Of a stretch of 64,000 bases of DNA, positions 38,260-47,219 are shown one piece after another. Within the stretch, counting starts at the first letter, position 1. Each line of letters begins with the position of its first letter. The position numbers and the translations under genes are program-made. The notes beneath the pieces were generated by a model. That model was not told the origin of the DNA and did not search any database. It worked only from the letters and a program-made list of their open reading frames with translations. The stretch spans positions 62,001-126,000 of the forward strand of contig CAJXGN010000005.1 in assembly GCA_913053875.1 (NCBI GenBank), in the 5' to 3' direction. Source of the stretch: an uncultured Agromyces sp. Its GTDB lineage: Bacteria; Actinomycetota; Actinomycetes; Actinomycetales; Microbacteriaceae.

Positions 38260-38303
38260 CACGGATATCGCACGGATATCGGCCGATCGTCCACCGATAT
38301 CCG
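38260..38303. promoter_or_regulatory. CGGATATCG direct and inverted repeats in the divergent promoter
   Basis: Two direct copies of CGGATATCG begin at 38262 and 38273, exactly 11 bases apart. The second extends to CGGATATCGG and is matched by its reverse complement CCGATATCCG at 38294-38303. Direct repeats with 11-bp pitch are the known recognition style of SARP-type winged-helix regulators, and this site lies between the BTAD regulator and the lipoprotein gene. Confidence 0.65.
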
Positions 38304-38356
38304 CGATTGCGAGCGTGAAACCAGACGCCGGAACGGTTCCGGCCGAAGGGAGCATC

Positions 38357-38758
38357 ATGAACACTCGCATCCGAATCCGCCGGGCTCGCACCGTTCGCGC
38401 CTCGGCTGGGATCGCACTGGCAGCGGGGGTCGCACTCGCGATCACCGCCTGCGGCGCCGGCGCGACGGCCGGTCCGCAGGCGCCCGGTTCGGGCGGCGCG
38501 AACGCGGCTCGCCCCGCCTACGTCTCTCACCTCGCCCCCGCCGACCGCCTCGAGCAGGCGATCCTCCAGGAGGTGGAGCACCGCCGGGCACTCGCCGACG
38601 AGTACTCGGGGCTGCCGGCCGACCGCATCGAGCAGCGCCTCGTCGCCGAGACCGGTCGCACGGCCCGCAGCCTGAAGGAATGTGCGGCGCTCGCGCTCGC
38701 GCAGCGTCCGCTGGTGACTGCCGACACGGCCGAGCGCCTCATCGGGGGCTTGTGCTGA
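38357..38758 (+). CDS. Small lipoprotein, 133 aa, divergent from the BTAD regulator
   Basis: An Arg-rich N-terminus, a hydrophobic helix and the lipobox LAITAC at residues about 28-33 predict lipid anchoring. The mature part is about 100 residues, mostly helical (LEQAILQEVEHRRALADEYSGLPADRIEQRLVAETGRTARSLKECAALALAQR), with two further cysteines. No family recognised. GAAGGGAG lies 6 bases before the ATG. Its promoter shares the CGGATATCG repeats with the regulator gene, so it is the likeliest target, which is inference. Confidence 0.72.
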   Translation: MNTRIRIRRARTVRASAGIALAAGVALAITACGAGATAGPQAPGSGGANAARPAYVSHLAPADRLEQAILQEVEHRRALADEYSGLPADRIEQRLVAETGRTARSLKECAALALAQRPLVTADTAERLIGGLC

Positions 38759-38778
38759 TTGGCCGTGCACGCGACCGC

Positions 38779-38784
38779 TATCGT
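38779..38784 (+). promoter_or_regulatory. -10 box (TATCGT) of a leaderless gene
   Basis: TATCGT ends 7 bases before the ATG at 38792 with no ribosome binding site between. Confidence 0.45.
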
Positions 38785-38791
38785 CGTGGGC

Positions 38792-39202
38792 ATGACCCGA
38801 TCCGACGACGACGCCCTGCACTGGGCGGGCGACGAGGATGCCGAGCTCGCACCCGGGTGGAAGCCCGTCGGCGAGCCGGCCCTCGTGCAGCCGGCGCCCG
38901 ATGAGCCCGACGAGCCTGCCATGAGCGCCACGACGCTCGTGCTGTTCGGCGTGTTCGCGGGCGTCTTCCTGCTGTACTCGGCCGGCTGGGCGTTATCCGC
39001 CCTGCAGCCGGGGCCGGCCTTCGCCGACCCGGTCGCGCAGGTCATGTACGACGTCGGCCGGTGGCTGGCCGTGATCTCGGCGCCCCTGTGGTTCGCCTGC
39101 GTGCTGCTGGTGGCGCACGGCCGAACGCGGCTGTGGTGGCTCCTGGCGGGCGTGCTGGTGCTGGCGCCGTTGCCGTTCGTGTTCGACGGGGGGCTCGCAT
39201 GA
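38792..39202 (+). CDS. Hypothetical membrane protein, 136 aa
   Basis: An acidic N-terminus of about 45 residues, then three hydrophobic helices (TTLVLFGVFAGVFLLYSAGWAL, WLAVISAPLWFACVLLVA and LWWLLAGVLVLAPLPFVF). No family recognised. The ATG at 38792 is preferred because of the TATCGT box 7 bases upstream. The stop overlaps the next start (ATGA), so the two small membrane proteins are probably made together. Confidence 0.7.
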   Translation: MTRSDDDALHWAGDEDAELAPGWKPVGEPALVQPAPDEPDEPAMSATTLVLFGVFAGVFLLYSAGWALSALQPGPAFADPVAQVMYDVGRWLAVISAPLWFACVLLVAHGRTRLWWLLAGVLVLAPLPFVFDGGLA

Positions 39203-39669
39203 GCGCCGCGAACGGCAACGAGGTGGGGTCGGATGCCACGAGGGCGACGGATGCCCCCGAGCCGACGGGTGCGGAGCGCACGACGGATGCCCCGGAAGCG
39301 TCGGCCGCCCCGGAGCACGACGCGCCCGCACCTGCCTCGCGCGCCGCGTCCCGCTGGGTGTTCGCCGTCGTCGCCGGCGTGTTCGGACTCCTCTACGCGT
39401 ACGACCTCTGGGAGGGCGTCGGCAACTTCGTGGGGGTCGGGCAGCTGGCCGCCGCGCTCGGCGTCTCGATCAGCACGTGGGGCCTCACCGTGCTCGTGAT
39501 CGGGCTGCTGGTGCCGCTCGCGGCCTACGCCGGCGCATTCTGGCTGGCGCGCCGGCGCGGTCCGCTCGGCGTGCTGCTGCTGTTCCTGACCGGGTGGGCC
39601 CTCGTACAGGTCGTGCAGCTCGACCTCGAGGTGCTCCTCGGATTCGGCGGCCTCGACCTCGGCGAGTAG
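39199..39669 (+). CDS. Hypothetical membrane protein, 156 aa
   Basis: The first 50 residues are hydrophilic and rich in Ala, Pro, Thr and Glu. They are followed by three hydrophobic helices (WVFAVVAGVFGLLYAYDLWEG, TVLVIGLLVPLAAYAGAFWLA and LGVLLLFLTGWALVQVVQLDLE). No family recognised. ATG overlaps the previous stop by 4 bases. Partnership with the preceding membrane protein is inferred from coupling only. Confidence 0.7.
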   Translation: MSAANGNEVGSDATRATDAPEPTGAERTTDAPEASAAPEHDAPAPASRAASRWVFAVVAGVFGLLYAYDLWEGVGNFVGVGQLAAALGVSISTWGLTVLVIGLLVPLAAYAGAFWLARRRGPLGVLLLFLTGWALVQVVQLDLEVLLGFGGLDLGE

Positions 39670-39729
39670 CGCATTCGGCGTCCGGCGAAGCCCGGCGTCA
39701 TGCGTTTCGGGCGCTTCCGCACGCTCCGC

Positions 39730-39735
39730 TAGAGT
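39730..39735 (+). promoter_or_regulatory. Candidate -10 box (TAGAGT) for serA
   Basis: It would give a leader of about 70 bases before the serA GTG. No -35 or regulatory motif recognised. Confidence 0.35.
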
Positions 39736-39810
39736 GATGCTGGCCGGCCGCCGCCGCGCGACGCCGAGCCGTCTCCTCGCGTCTCGCTCATCACCACGAA
39801 GGATCCATCC

Positions 39811-41400
39811 GTGTCACGACCGGTCGTCCTGATCGCCGAAGAACTCTCGCCCGCCACCGTCGACGCCCTCGGGCCCGACTTCGAGATCCGCTCGGTCGAC
39901 GGCACCGACCGCCCGGCGCTGCTGTCGGCCCTCGCCGACGCGAACGCCATCCTGGTGCGATCCGCGACGAAGGTCGACGCCGAGGCGATCGCCGCCGCGC
40001 CGAACCTGAAGGTCATCGCCCGCGCCGGCGTGGGGCTCGACAACGTCGACATCAAGGCGGCGACGCAGGCCGGCGTCATGGTCGTGAACGCCCCGACGTC
40101 GAACATCATCTCGGCGGCCGAGCTTACGGTCGGCCACATCCTGAGCCTCGCCCGGCACATCCCCGCGGCGCACGCTGCGCTCGCGGTCGGCGAGTGGAAG
40201 CGCTCGGCGTACAGCGGCACCGAGCTCTACGAGAAGACGGTCGGCATCATCGGCCTCGGCCGCATCGGCGCGCTCATCACGGCCCGCCTGCAGGCGTTCG
40301 GCGTCGAGGTGATCGCGTACGACCCGTACATCACGTCGGCGCGCGCCCAGCAGCTCGGCGTGCAGACGGTCTCGCTCGAGGAACTGCTCGAGCGCAGCGA
40401 CTTCATCACGATCCACATGCCGAAGACCCCCGAGACCACGGGCATGATCGGCACCGAGCAACTGGCCCTCATGAAGCCGACCTCGTACATCGTGAACGTC
40501 GCGCGCGGCGGGCTCATCGACGAGCAGGCGCTGCACGACGCACTCGTCGCCGGCACCATCGCCGGGGCGGGCCTCGACGTGTTCGTCAGCGAGCCGCCGC
40601 GCGAGTCGCCGCTGCTCGCCCTGCCGAACGTGGTCGTCACGCCGCACCTCGGCGCGTCGACCGGCGAGGCGCAGGAGAAGGCGGGCGTCTCGGTCGCGAA
40701 GTCGGTGCGCCTGGCGCTCGCCGGCGAGCTCGTGCCCGACGCGGTGAACGTCGCGGGCGGCGTCATCGACCCGTACGTGCGACCCGGCATCCCGCTGGTC
40801 GAGAAGCTGGGCCAGATCTTCTCGGGTCTCGCGACCGGTTCGCTCACCGCGGTCGACATCGAGGTGCGCGGGGAGCTCGTCGACTACGACGTCAGCGTGC
40901 TGAAGCTCGCGGCGCTCAAGGGCATCTTCACGAACGTGGTCAGCGAGACCGTCTCGTACGTGAACGCTCCCGTGCTCGCCGAGCAGCGCGGCATCGCCGT
41001 GCGCCTCATCACCGAGGCCGAGAGCCCCGAGTACCGCAACGTCATCTCGATCCGCGGCGCGCTCGCCGACGGCACGCAGGTGTCCGTGGCCGGCACGCTC
41101 ACCGGCACGAAGCAGACCGAGAAGCTCGTCGGCATCAACGGCTACGAGATCGAGGTGCCGCTCGCCGAGAACCTCATCGTCATGCTGTACACCGACCGAC
41201 CGGGCATCGTCGCGGTCTACGGCCGCGAGTTCGGCGAGGCGGGCATCAACATCGCCGGCATGCAGATCGCGCGCCACGAGGCGGGTGGCCAGGCGCTCAG
41301 CGTGCTGACGGTCGACTCGCCCGTGCCGGCCGAGGTCATCGAGCACGTCGGCACCGCGATCGACGCCGACACGATCGTCGCGATCGAGATCACCGAGTAG
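39811..41400 (+). CDS. serA: D-3-phosphoglycerate dehydrogenase
   Basis: 529 aa, the long actinobacterial form. It commits 3-phosphoglycerate to serine synthesis. NAD-binding GLGRIGALI near residue 150, catalytic Arg in NVARGGLIDE near 232, Glu in VFVSEPP near 260 and His in VVTPHLGAS near 280. After residue 310 come the intervening (ASB) domain and a C-terminal ACT domain (MLYTDRPGIVAVYGREFGEAGINIAGMQIAR) that senses serine. GTG start; the first codons match the family start (RPVVLIAEELS). Confidence 0.96.
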   Translation: MSRPVVLIAEELSPATVDALGPDFEIRSVDGTDRPALLSALADANAILVRSATKVDAEAIAAAPNLKVIARAGVGLDNVDIKAATQAGVMVVNAPTSNIISAAELTVGHILSLARHIPAAHAALAVGEWKRSAYSGTELYEKTVGIIGLGRIGALITARLQAFGVEVIAYDPYITSARAQQLGVQTVSLEELLERSDFITIHMPKTPETTGMIGTEQLALMKPTSYIVNVARGGLIDEQALHDALVAGTIAGAGLDVFVSEPPRESPLLALPNVVVTPHLGASTGEAQEKAGVSVAKSVRLALAGELVPDAVNVAGGVIDPYVRPGIPLVEKLGQIFSGLATGSLTAVDIEVRGELVDYDVSVLKLAALKGIFTNVVSETVSYVNAPVLAEQRGIAVRLITEAESPEYRNVISIRGALADGTQVSVAGTLTGTKQTEKLVGINGYEIEVPLAENLIVMLYTDRPGIVAVYGREFGEAGINIAGMQIARHEAGGQALSVLTVDSPVPAEVIEHVGTAIDADTIVAIEITE

Positions 41401-41423
41401 GCGAGCTCACCGCGTAGCAGGAC

Positions 41424-41966
41424 TCACCGTCGAGCGGCGAGCCGCTCCACGAGCGACACGATCGCGTCGACCTCGTCGCGCCCGATGGAGTCGTCGGTCT
41501 CGCCGCCGAGTGCGGAGTTGAAGTACAGCCCGTCGCCGATGAGCGAGATCGCGAGCGCGAGCGTCGGGTCGGTCACGTGCGGCTCCAGGGTCGCGACCCA
41601 GCGCAGGCGCACGGTGCGCAGCGCGGCCTGCGCCGTGGGGTGCCCGCCCTGCGCGAGGCGCGCCGTGGCGACGATCGCGCGGTCGAGCGGTGAGCCGGTC
41701 GCGACCGACGTGCGCAGGTAGTGCGCGATCGCGCCCTCCGGTGCGTCGGCGATCGCGGCGACGTCGTCGTCGACGAGCGCGTCGAGGCGTGCGACGAGCC
41801 CGTCGACGAGCGCCTCCTTGGTGCCGAAGTGATAGAGCAGGCCGCCCTTCGAGACGCCGGCCTCGCGCGCGGTGGCCTCGAGCGTGGCCGCCCGCTCGCC
41901 GTCGTCGATGAGGATGCGCTCGAACGCGTCGAGCACGGCTTCGCGGGCGCTGGGCGGTCGTGCCAT
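41424..41966 (-). CDS. TetR family transcriptional regulator
   Basis: 180 aa. Helix-turn-helix: AVLDAFERILIDDGERAATLEATAREAGVSKGGLLYHFGTKEALVDGL, residues 8-55. The C-terminal domain has the TetR_C SLIGDGLYFNSALGG segment. Divergent from the MFS exporter gene, with an operator-like palindrome between, so it most likely represses that exporter and is released by a transported drug or metabolite. The ATG at 41966 follows a minus-strand TACGAT box by 7 bases, suggesting a leaderless message. Confidence 0.9.
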   Translation of the reverse strand: MARPPSAREAVLDAFERILIDDGERAATLEATAREAGVSKGGLLYHFGTKEALVDGLVARLDALVDDDVAAIADAPEGAIAHYLRTSVATGSPLDRAIVATARLAQGGHPTAQAALRTVRLRWVATLEPHVTDPTLALAISLIGDGLYFNSALGGETDDSIGRDEVDAIVSLVERLAARR

Positions 41967-42012
41967 GTGGTCGATCGTAGCGGGGGAGCATCCGGCACCC
42001 GACCTGTTACTA

Positions 42013-42028
42013 TACCGGCTGGACGGTA
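42013..42028 (+). promoter_or_regulatory. Operator-like palindrome between TetR and MFS genes
   Basis: TACCG (42013-42017) and CGGTA (42024-42028) flank a 6-base spacer within an AT-richer stretch, 18 bases before the MFS start. Placement in the divergent promoter fits a TetR-type operator. Confidence 0.6.
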
Positions 42029-42046
42029 AACGAATGGAGACAGGAA

Positions 42047-43645
42047 ATGACCGGGGTGACGACCGGAGCGGTCGCCGTGGTGCGCACGGGACGCGGTGAG
42101 CAGGACGCGACGGCACTGGGCCGGGGCGGGGCGGATGCCGCGCAGCCGACGCGCGGCCGGGCGCGACGCTGGGCCGCGCTGGTCGTGCTCATGCTGCCCG
42201 TGCTGCTCGTCTCGGTCGACAACACCGTGCTCGGCTTCGCGCTGCCGCAGATCTCCGCGGCGCTCGCGCCCACCGCGGCCGGCCAGCTCTGGATCATCGA
42301 CGCCTATCCGCTCGTACTCGCCGGGCTGCTCGTCGCGATGGGCGGCATCGGCGACCGGTTCGGCCGCCGTCGGCTGCTGCTGATCGGCTCGACCGGGTTC
42401 GCGCTCGTCTCGATCGCGGCGGCGTTCGCGCCGACCGCCGAGGCGCTCATCGCCGCACGGGCGACACTCGGGTTCTTCGGCGCCATGCTCATGCCGTCGA
42501 CGCTCAGCCTGCTGCGCTCGACGTTCACCGTGCGCGAGGAGCGTCGCCTCGCGATCGCGATCTGGGCGTCGGGCTTCGCCGCGGGCGCCGCACTCGGCCC
42601 CATCGTCGGCGGGCTGCTCGTCGAGCACTTCTGGTGGGGGTCGGTCTTCCTCCTCGCCGTGCCCGTGCTCGTGCCGCTGCTCGTGCTCGCGCCGATCCTG
42701 ATCGACGAGAGCCGCGACCCGGCACCGGGCCCGGTCGACGTGCTCGCCATCGTGCTCTCGCTCGCGGCTATGCTGCCGGTCGTCGCCGGCATCAAGCTGC
42801 TCGCGACCGACGGGCTCGCCCCGTTGCCGTTCGCGCTCATCGCGCTCGGCGTCGCCGCCGGTGCCTGGTTCGTGCGTCGCCAGCTGCGGGCCCGCACTCC
42901 GATGCTCGACGTGCGGCTGTTCCGCCGCGGCGCGTTCGGCGGCGCCGTGCTCGTCAACCTGCTGAGCGTCATCGCGCTGGTCGGGTTCCTCTACTTCGTG
43001 TCGCAGCAGCTGCAGCTCGTCATGGGCCTCGACCCGGTCTCCGCCGCGTTCGTGCTCGTGCCGGGGCTCGCCGCGATGATCGCGAGCGGCCTCCTGGTGG
43101 TGCCGGTCGCGCGGCGCGTGCACCCGCGCATCGTCGTGCCCGCGGGGCTCGCGCTCTCGGCGACCGGGTACCTGATCGTGGCGCTCACCGCCGACGCGCG
43201 CTCGGTGCCCGCGGTCACGCTCGCGTTCGTGCTGCTCGGTATCGGCATCGGCGCGGCCGAGACCGTCTCGAACGAGCTCATCCTGAGCACTGCGCCGGCA
43301 GACCGCGCGGGCGCCGCGTCGGCGGTCTCCGAGACCGCGTACGAGCTCGGCGCTGTGCTCGGCACCGCCGTGCTCGGCAGCATCCTCACGGCGCACTACC
43401 GCCAGGTGCTCGTGGCCCTGCCCGGGCCCGACCCGTCGGCGGCGGGCGCGGCGCGCGAGACGCTCGCCGGAGCGATGGGCGAGGCCGAGCGGGCGGGCGG
43501 CGAGGTCGGCGCGGCCCTCGCGGCATCCGCAGCCCATGCCTTCGAGTCGGGCATCGCGGTCACGGCGTCCATCGGGGTCGCGCTCATGCTGGCCGCGCTG
43601 ATTGTCGCCGCGACGACGCTGCGGGAGACCGACGGCGCGGACTGA
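42047..43645 (+). CDS. MFS transporter, DHA2 family (14-TMS drug:H+ antiporter)
   Basis: 532 aa with about 14 hydrophobic helices. It has the DHA2 signatures LDNTVLGFALPQI-like VSVDNTVLGFALPQISAAL (motif D1), GDRFGRRRLLLIG (motif A) and GFAAGAALGPIVGGLL (motif C). SmvA/QacA-type multidrug efflux is the likely role. GGAGACAGGA lies just before the ATG. Divergent from a TetR regulator across a palindrome; a strong terminator follows. Confidence 0.92.
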   Translation: MTGVTTGAVAVVRTGRGEQDATALGRGGADAAQPTRGRARRWAALVVLMLPVLLVSVDNTVLGFALPQISAALAPTAAGQLWIIDAYPLVLAGLLVAMGGIGDRFGRRRLLLIGSTGFALVSIAAAFAPTAEALIAARATLGFFGAMLMPSTLSLLRSTFTVREERRLAIAIWASGFAAGAALGPIVGGLLVEHFWWGSVFLLAVPVLVPLLVLAPILIDESRDPAPGPVDVLAIVLSLAAMLPVVAGIKLLATDGLAPLPFALIALGVAAGAWFVRRQLRARTPMLDVRLFRRGAFGGAVLVNLLSVIALVGFLYFVSQQLQLVMGLDPVSAAFVLVPGLAAMIASGLLVVPVARRVHPRIVVPAGLALSATGYLIVALTADARSVPAVTLAFVLLGIGIGAAETVSNELILSTAPADRAGAASAVSETAYELGAVLGTAVLGSILTAHYRQVLVALPGPDPSAAGAARETLAGAMGEAERAGGEVGAALAASAAHAFESGIAVTASIGVALMLAALIVAATTLRETDGAD

Positions 43646-43656
43646 CGTCCGGGGAA

Positions 43657-43694
43657 CGACGACGGGCCGGGCGCGAACGCCCGGCCCGTCGTCG
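43657..43694. terminator. Bidirectional terminator between convergent genes
   Basis: A perfect 17-bp stem (43657-43673 with 43678-43694) with loop CGAA, between the MFS gene and the convergent DUF6458-type gene. Confidence 0.85.
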
Positions 43695-43703
43695 AGAAGT
43701 GGG

Positions 43704-43964
43704 TCAGACCTCGTCGGGTCCGGGAGCCGTGTGCTCCGTCCGCGTCACCTTGTTGCCCGTGGCGGGGTCGACCGAGGTGCTCGAGGTCGACGACGCGGTG
43801 CGCCGGCGCGCCATCAGCACGATGCCGATGATGATCACGACCGCACCGGCGGCCATGAGGATGTAGCCGACCATCGCGAGGTTGATCCAGTCGACGGCGA
43901 CGTTCAGCGCGAAGGCCAGGATGGCCCCGATCGCGAACAGGACGATTCCGAGTCCGATGCTCAT
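43704..43964 (-). CDS. Small membrane protein, DUF6458-like
   Basis: 86 aa. Two hydrophobic helices ([19 protein letters not shown] and [23 protein letters not shown]) with the connector NVAVDWINL and a Ser/Thr-rich cytoplasmic tail. The [20 protein letters not shown] start and the short tail match the DUF6458 family common in actinobacteria, whose function is unknown. Confidence 0.85.
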   Translation of the reverse strand: MSIGLGIVLFAIGAILAFALNVAVDWINLAMVGYILMAAGAVVIIIGIVLMARRRTASSTSSTSVDPATGNKVTRTEHTAPGPDEV

Positions 43965-44062
43965 GTGCAGCGTGCTCCTCTCTTCGTGGTCGCGGCCGCC
44001 TTTCGGCCGTGACCGGCTCGCGATCCGGGGTGGGAATCGCGGCGAGAGGTCACTCTAGCGAG

Positions 44063-44086
44063 CCGAACCGATTCGGACAGTACGCT
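44063..44086 (+). promoter_or_regulatory. leuB promoter region: CCGAA/TTCGG palindrome and TACGCT -10 box
   Basis: CCGAA (44063-44067) and TTCGG (44072-44076) form a small palindrome just upstream of TACGCT (44081-44086). The start would lie near 44093, leaving a 20-base leader with the GAAGGAG ribosome binding site. The regulator is unknown. Confidence 0.4.
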
Positions 44087-44113
44087 GGAAATCACCGATC
44101 GAGAAGGAGTACC

Positions 44114-45172
44114 ATGCCCCGCACCGTCAGGCTCGCCGTCATCCCGGGCGATGGAATCGGACCCGAAGTCGTCGAGCAGGCGCTGCGCGCGCTGGACTCC
44201 GCGATCGCGGGCGAGGACGTCGCGATCGAGCGCACCGAGTTCTCGCTCGGCGCCGCCCGCTACCTCGATACGGGCGACGTGCTGACCGATGCCGACCTCA
44301 CCTCGATCGCCGGGCACGACGCGATCCTCCTCGGTGCGGTCGGCGGCACGCCGGGCGACCCGCGCCTGGCCGGCGCGAACATCGAGCGCGGCCTGCTGCT
44401 CCGCCTGCGCTTCTCGCTCGACCACTACGTGAACCTGCGCCCGTCGGTGCTGTACCCGGGCGTCGCGAGCCCGCTCGCCGACCCGGGCGAGGTCGACTTC
44501 GTGGTCGTGCGCGAGGGCACCGAGGGGCCCTACGTCGGCAACGGCGGTGCGATCCGCGTCGGCACTCCCGCCGAGGTCGCGAACGAGGTGTCGGTGAACA
44601 CCGCGTACGGTGTCGAGCGGGTCGTGCGGCACGCGTTCCGCGTGGCATCCGCCCGTGACCGCAAGCGGCTCACGTTCGTGCACAAGACCAACGTGCTCGT
44701 CTTCGCCGGCTCGCTCTGGAAGCGCACGGTCGACCGTATCGCCGAGGAGTTCCCCGAGGTCTCGGTCGACTACCTGCACGTCGACGCGGCGACCATCTTC
44801 CTCGTCACCGATCCTGCTAGATTCGACGTCATCGTCACGGACAACCTCTTCGGCGACATCCTCACGGATCTCGCCGCCGCGATCAGCGGCGGCATCGGCC
44901 TCGCCGCCTCGGGCAACATCAACCCCGACGGTCGGTACCCCAGCATGTTCGAGCCGGTGCACGGTTCGGCTCCGGACATCGCCGGGAAGGGCATCGCCGA
45001 CCCGACCGCCGCCATCCTCTCCGTGGCGCTCCTGCTCGACCACCTCGGTCTGCCGGATGCCGCGGGGCGCGTGCAGCGCGCGGTCGCCGCCGACATCGCC
45101 GAACGCGCCGGGGCGCAGCGCTCCACCTCCGAGGTGGGGGATGCCATCCTCGGTCGAATCGGCGCACACTAG
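44114..45172 (+). CDS. leuB: 3-isopropylmalate dehydrogenase
   Basis: 352 aa, NAD-dependent oxidative decarboxylation in leucine synthesis. [11 protein letters not shown] opens the protein. Substrate-binding arginines lie in [17 protein letters not shown] near residue 95, the catalytic Lys in VHKTNVL near 193, and metal-binding Asp residues in [15 protein letters not shown] near 243. The NAD-site motif [20 protein letters not shown] is complete. It belongs to the short actinobacterial type. GAAGGAG lies before the ATG. ilvE follows 28 bases later. Confidence 0.96.
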   Translation: MPRTVRLAVIPGDGIGPEVVEQALRALDSAIAGEDVAIERTEFSLGAARYLDTGDVLTDADLTSIAGHDAILLGAVGGTPGDPRLAGANIERGLLLRLRFSLDHYVNLRPSVLYPGVASPLADPGEVDFVVVREGTEGPYVGNGGAIRVGTPAEVANEVSVNTAYGVERVVRHAFRVASARDRKRLTFVHKTNVLVFAGSLWKRTVDRIAEEFPEVSVDYLHVDAATIFLVTDPARFDVIVTDNLFGDILTDLAAAISGGIGLAASGNINPDGRYPSMFEPVHGSAPDIAGKGIADPTAAILSVALLLDHLGLPDAAGRVQRAVAADIAERAGAQRSTSEVGDAILGRIGAH

Positions 45173-45200
45173 ACACGCACCCCTCGACGAAGGAACCGCG

Positions 45201-46307
45201 ATGACGATCCACCTCCCCATGGCCGACCAGGGACTCCAGTTCCAGGTGACGCCGAACGAGCACGCCAAGACCGACGCCGAGCGCGAGGCGATCCTCGCCG
45301 CGCCCGGCTTCGGCCAGCAGTTCACCGACCACATGGTCGACATCTGCTGGTCGGTGAAGGGCGGCTGGCACCGTCCCCGCGTCCAGCCGTACGGGCCCAT
45401 CCAGCTCGACCCGGCCGCCGCGGTGCTGCACTACGGGCAGGAGATCTTCGAGGGGCTGAAGGCGTACCGTCACGCGGACGGTTCGATCCACAGCTTCCGC
45501 CCCGAGGCGAACGGCGAGCGCATGCAGCGCTCGGCCCGCCGCCTGGCGCTGCCCGAGCTGCCGGTGGAGTACTTCATCGACTCGCTCAAGCAGATGATCG
45601 CGATCGACGGCGCGTGGGTGCCGAGCGCCCCCGAGACGAGCCTCTACCTGCGGCCGTTCATGTTCGCCAAGGAGGCGTTCCTCGGCGTGCGACCCGCGCA
45701 CAAGGTGGCGTACTACCTCATCGCGAGCCCCGCGGGCGCCTACTTCCACGGCGGCATCGCGCCGGTGTCGATCTGGCTGTCGACGAACTACGCTCGCGCG
45801 GGCAAGGGCGGCACGGGTGCGGCGAAGACGGGCGGCAACTACGCGTCGAGCCTGCTGCCGCAGTCGGAGGCGGCCGAGCAGGGCTGCCAGCAGGTGCTGT
45901 TCCTGCGCGACGGCGAGTTCGTCGAGGAGCTCGGCGGCATGAACGTCGTGCTGGTCTACAAGGACGGCACGCTCGTGACCCCGGAGTCGGATTCGATCCT
46001 CGAGGGCATCACGCGCGACTCCGTGCTGCAGCTCGCCGAGGACCGCGGGCACACCGTCGAGCGTCGCGCCGTCACCATCGACGAGTGGCGCGAGGGTGCC
46101 GCATCCGGCGACATCGTCGAGTCGTTCGCGTGCGGCACCGCAGCCGTGATCACGCCCATCGGGCAGATCGTGGCCGAGGACTTCACGATCGGCTCGCCCG
46201 ACGCCGAGGCGGGGGAGCTCACCATGTCGCTGCGGCAGGAGCTCACCGACATCCAGTACGGGCGCCGCGAGGACCGCCACGGCTGGATGCTGCGCCTCGA
46301 CGCCTGA
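45201..46307 (+). CDS. ilvE: Branched-chain amino acid aminotransferase
   Basis: 368 aa, fold-type IV PLP enzyme, class II BCAT length. Transfers amino groups in the last step of valine, leucine and isoleucine synthesis. The PLP Lys lies in [18 protein letters not shown] near residue 210; other motifs are [34 protein letters not shown] and [19 protein letters not shown] lies 5 bases before the ATG. Downstream of leuB in the same orientation and closed by a perfect-stem terminator. Confidence 0.96.
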   Translation: MTIHLPMADQGLQFQVTPNEHAKTDAEREAILAAPGFGQQFTDHMVDICWSVKGGWHRPRVQPYGPIQLDPAAAVLHYGQEIFEGLKAYRHADGSIHSFRPEANGERMQRSARRLALPELPVEYFIDSLKQMIAIDGAWVPSAPETSLYLRPFMFAKEAFLGVRPAHKVAYYLIASPAGAYFHGGIAPVSIWLSTNYARAGKGGTGAAKTGGNYASSLLPQSEAAEQGCQQVLFLRDGEFVEELGGMNVVLVYKDGTLVTPESDSILEGITRDSVLQLAEDRGHTVERRAVTIDEWREGAASGDIVESFACGTAAVITPIGQIVAEDFTIGSPDAEAGELTMSLRQELTDIQYGRREDRHGWMLRLDA

Positions 46308-46318
46308 GTGTTCGATGC

Positions 46319-46354
46319 AGGGCGAGCGGATGCCCCGGGGCATCCGCTCGCCCT
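46319..46354 (+). terminator. Terminator after ilvE
   Basis: A perfect inverted repeat centred on CCCCGGGG with arms of about 17 bases, starting 12 bases after the ilvE stop. The arms contain the GGATGC/GCATCC word common in this genome. Confidence 0.75.
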
Positions 46355-46369
46355 CGTCATGGCCGCTTG

Positions 46370-46375
46370 TAGGCT
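46370..46375 (+). promoter_or_regulatory. -10 box (TAGGCT) for the leaderless FAH-family gene
   Basis: TAGGCT ends six bases before the GTG at 46382, with no ribosome binding site between. Confidence 0.5.
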
Positions 46376-46381
46376 GAACGC

Positions 46382-47155
46382 GTGAAGATCGCGCGTTTCA
46401 GCCACGGTGGAGCCATCACGTTCGGGATCATCGACGAGGAGGAGCGCGAGCTCGTGGTCCTCAAGGGCGATCCGATGTTCGCGGGGTACGACCCGACCGG
46501 CGAGCGCGTGCCGCTGGGCGAGGTGGCGCTGCTGGCGCCCGTCATCCCGCGGTCGAAGGTCGTGGCCGTCGGTCGCAACTACCACGAGCACGCGGCCGAG
46601 TTCGGCAACGAGGCCCCCGGGGAGCCGCTGCTGTTCTTCAAGCCGAACACGTCGGTCATCGGCCCGGGCGACGCGATCGTGCTGCCGCCGCAGAGCGAGC
46701 GCGTCGACTTCGAGGGCGAGCTCGCGGTCGTCATCGGCCGGGTGGCGAAGCACGTCGCGGCCGAGGACGCCGACGACGTGATCTTCGGGTACACGGTCGC
46801 GAACGACGTGACCGCCCGCGACCTGCAGAAGACCGACGGGCAGTGGGCCCGGGCGAAGGGCTTCGACACGTTCTGCCCGGTCGGGCCGGTCATCGAGACC
46901 GAGTTCGACGTGTCGGCGGGCGAGATCGAGACGCTCGTGAACGGCGAGCGGAAGCAGCACGGCACGTTCGACCTGATGGTGCACTCGATCGCCGACGTGA
47001 TCGCGTACGCGTCGGCCGCGTTCACGCTGCTGCCGGGCGACCTGGTGCTCACGGGCACGCCAGCCGGCGTCGGCCCGATCGTCGACGGCGACCGCGTCGA
47101 GGTGAAGGTGCCGGGCATCGGCACGCTCGGCAACCCGGTCCGAAGCGCGGGCTGA
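46382..47155 (+). CDS. Fumarylacetoacetate hydrolase family protein
   Basis: 257 aa. FAH-fold C-C hydrolase, isomerase or decarboxylase. Metal ligands are visible in [13 protein letters not shown] (two Glu near residues 103-107) and the Asp in [13 protein letters not shown] near 140. It also has [10 protein letters not shown] near the N-terminus, [11 protein letters not shown] and [13 protein letters not shown]. Members act on 2-hydroxyhepta-2,4-diene-type acids, acylpyruvates or oxaloacetate; the substrate here is unknown. GTG start with a TAGGCT box six bases upstream. Immediately upstream of gltX. Confidence 0.9.
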   Translation: MKIARFSHGGAITFGIIDEEERELVVLKGDPMFAGYDPTGERVPLGEVALLAPVIPRSKVVAVGRNYHEHAAEFGNEAPGEPLLFFKPNTSVIGPGDAIVLPPQSERVDFEGELAVVIGRVAKHVAAEDADDVIFGYTVANDVTARDLQKTDGQWARAKGFDTFCPVGPVIETEFDVSAGEIETLVNGERKQHGTFDLMVHSIADVIAYASAAFTLLPGDLVLTGTPAGVGPIVDGDRVEVKVPGIGTLGNPVRSAG

Positions 47156-47219
47156 TCCGCCCAGGGGGCATCCGCCCACCGTTCTCGGCGTGGTCTCGCG
47201 CGCCCTAACATGGAGGGCG

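Noticed and set aside
44081-44113. Leucine attenuator in front of leuB
   Set aside because: The predicted leader is about 20 bases, too short for a leader peptide or alternative hairpins.
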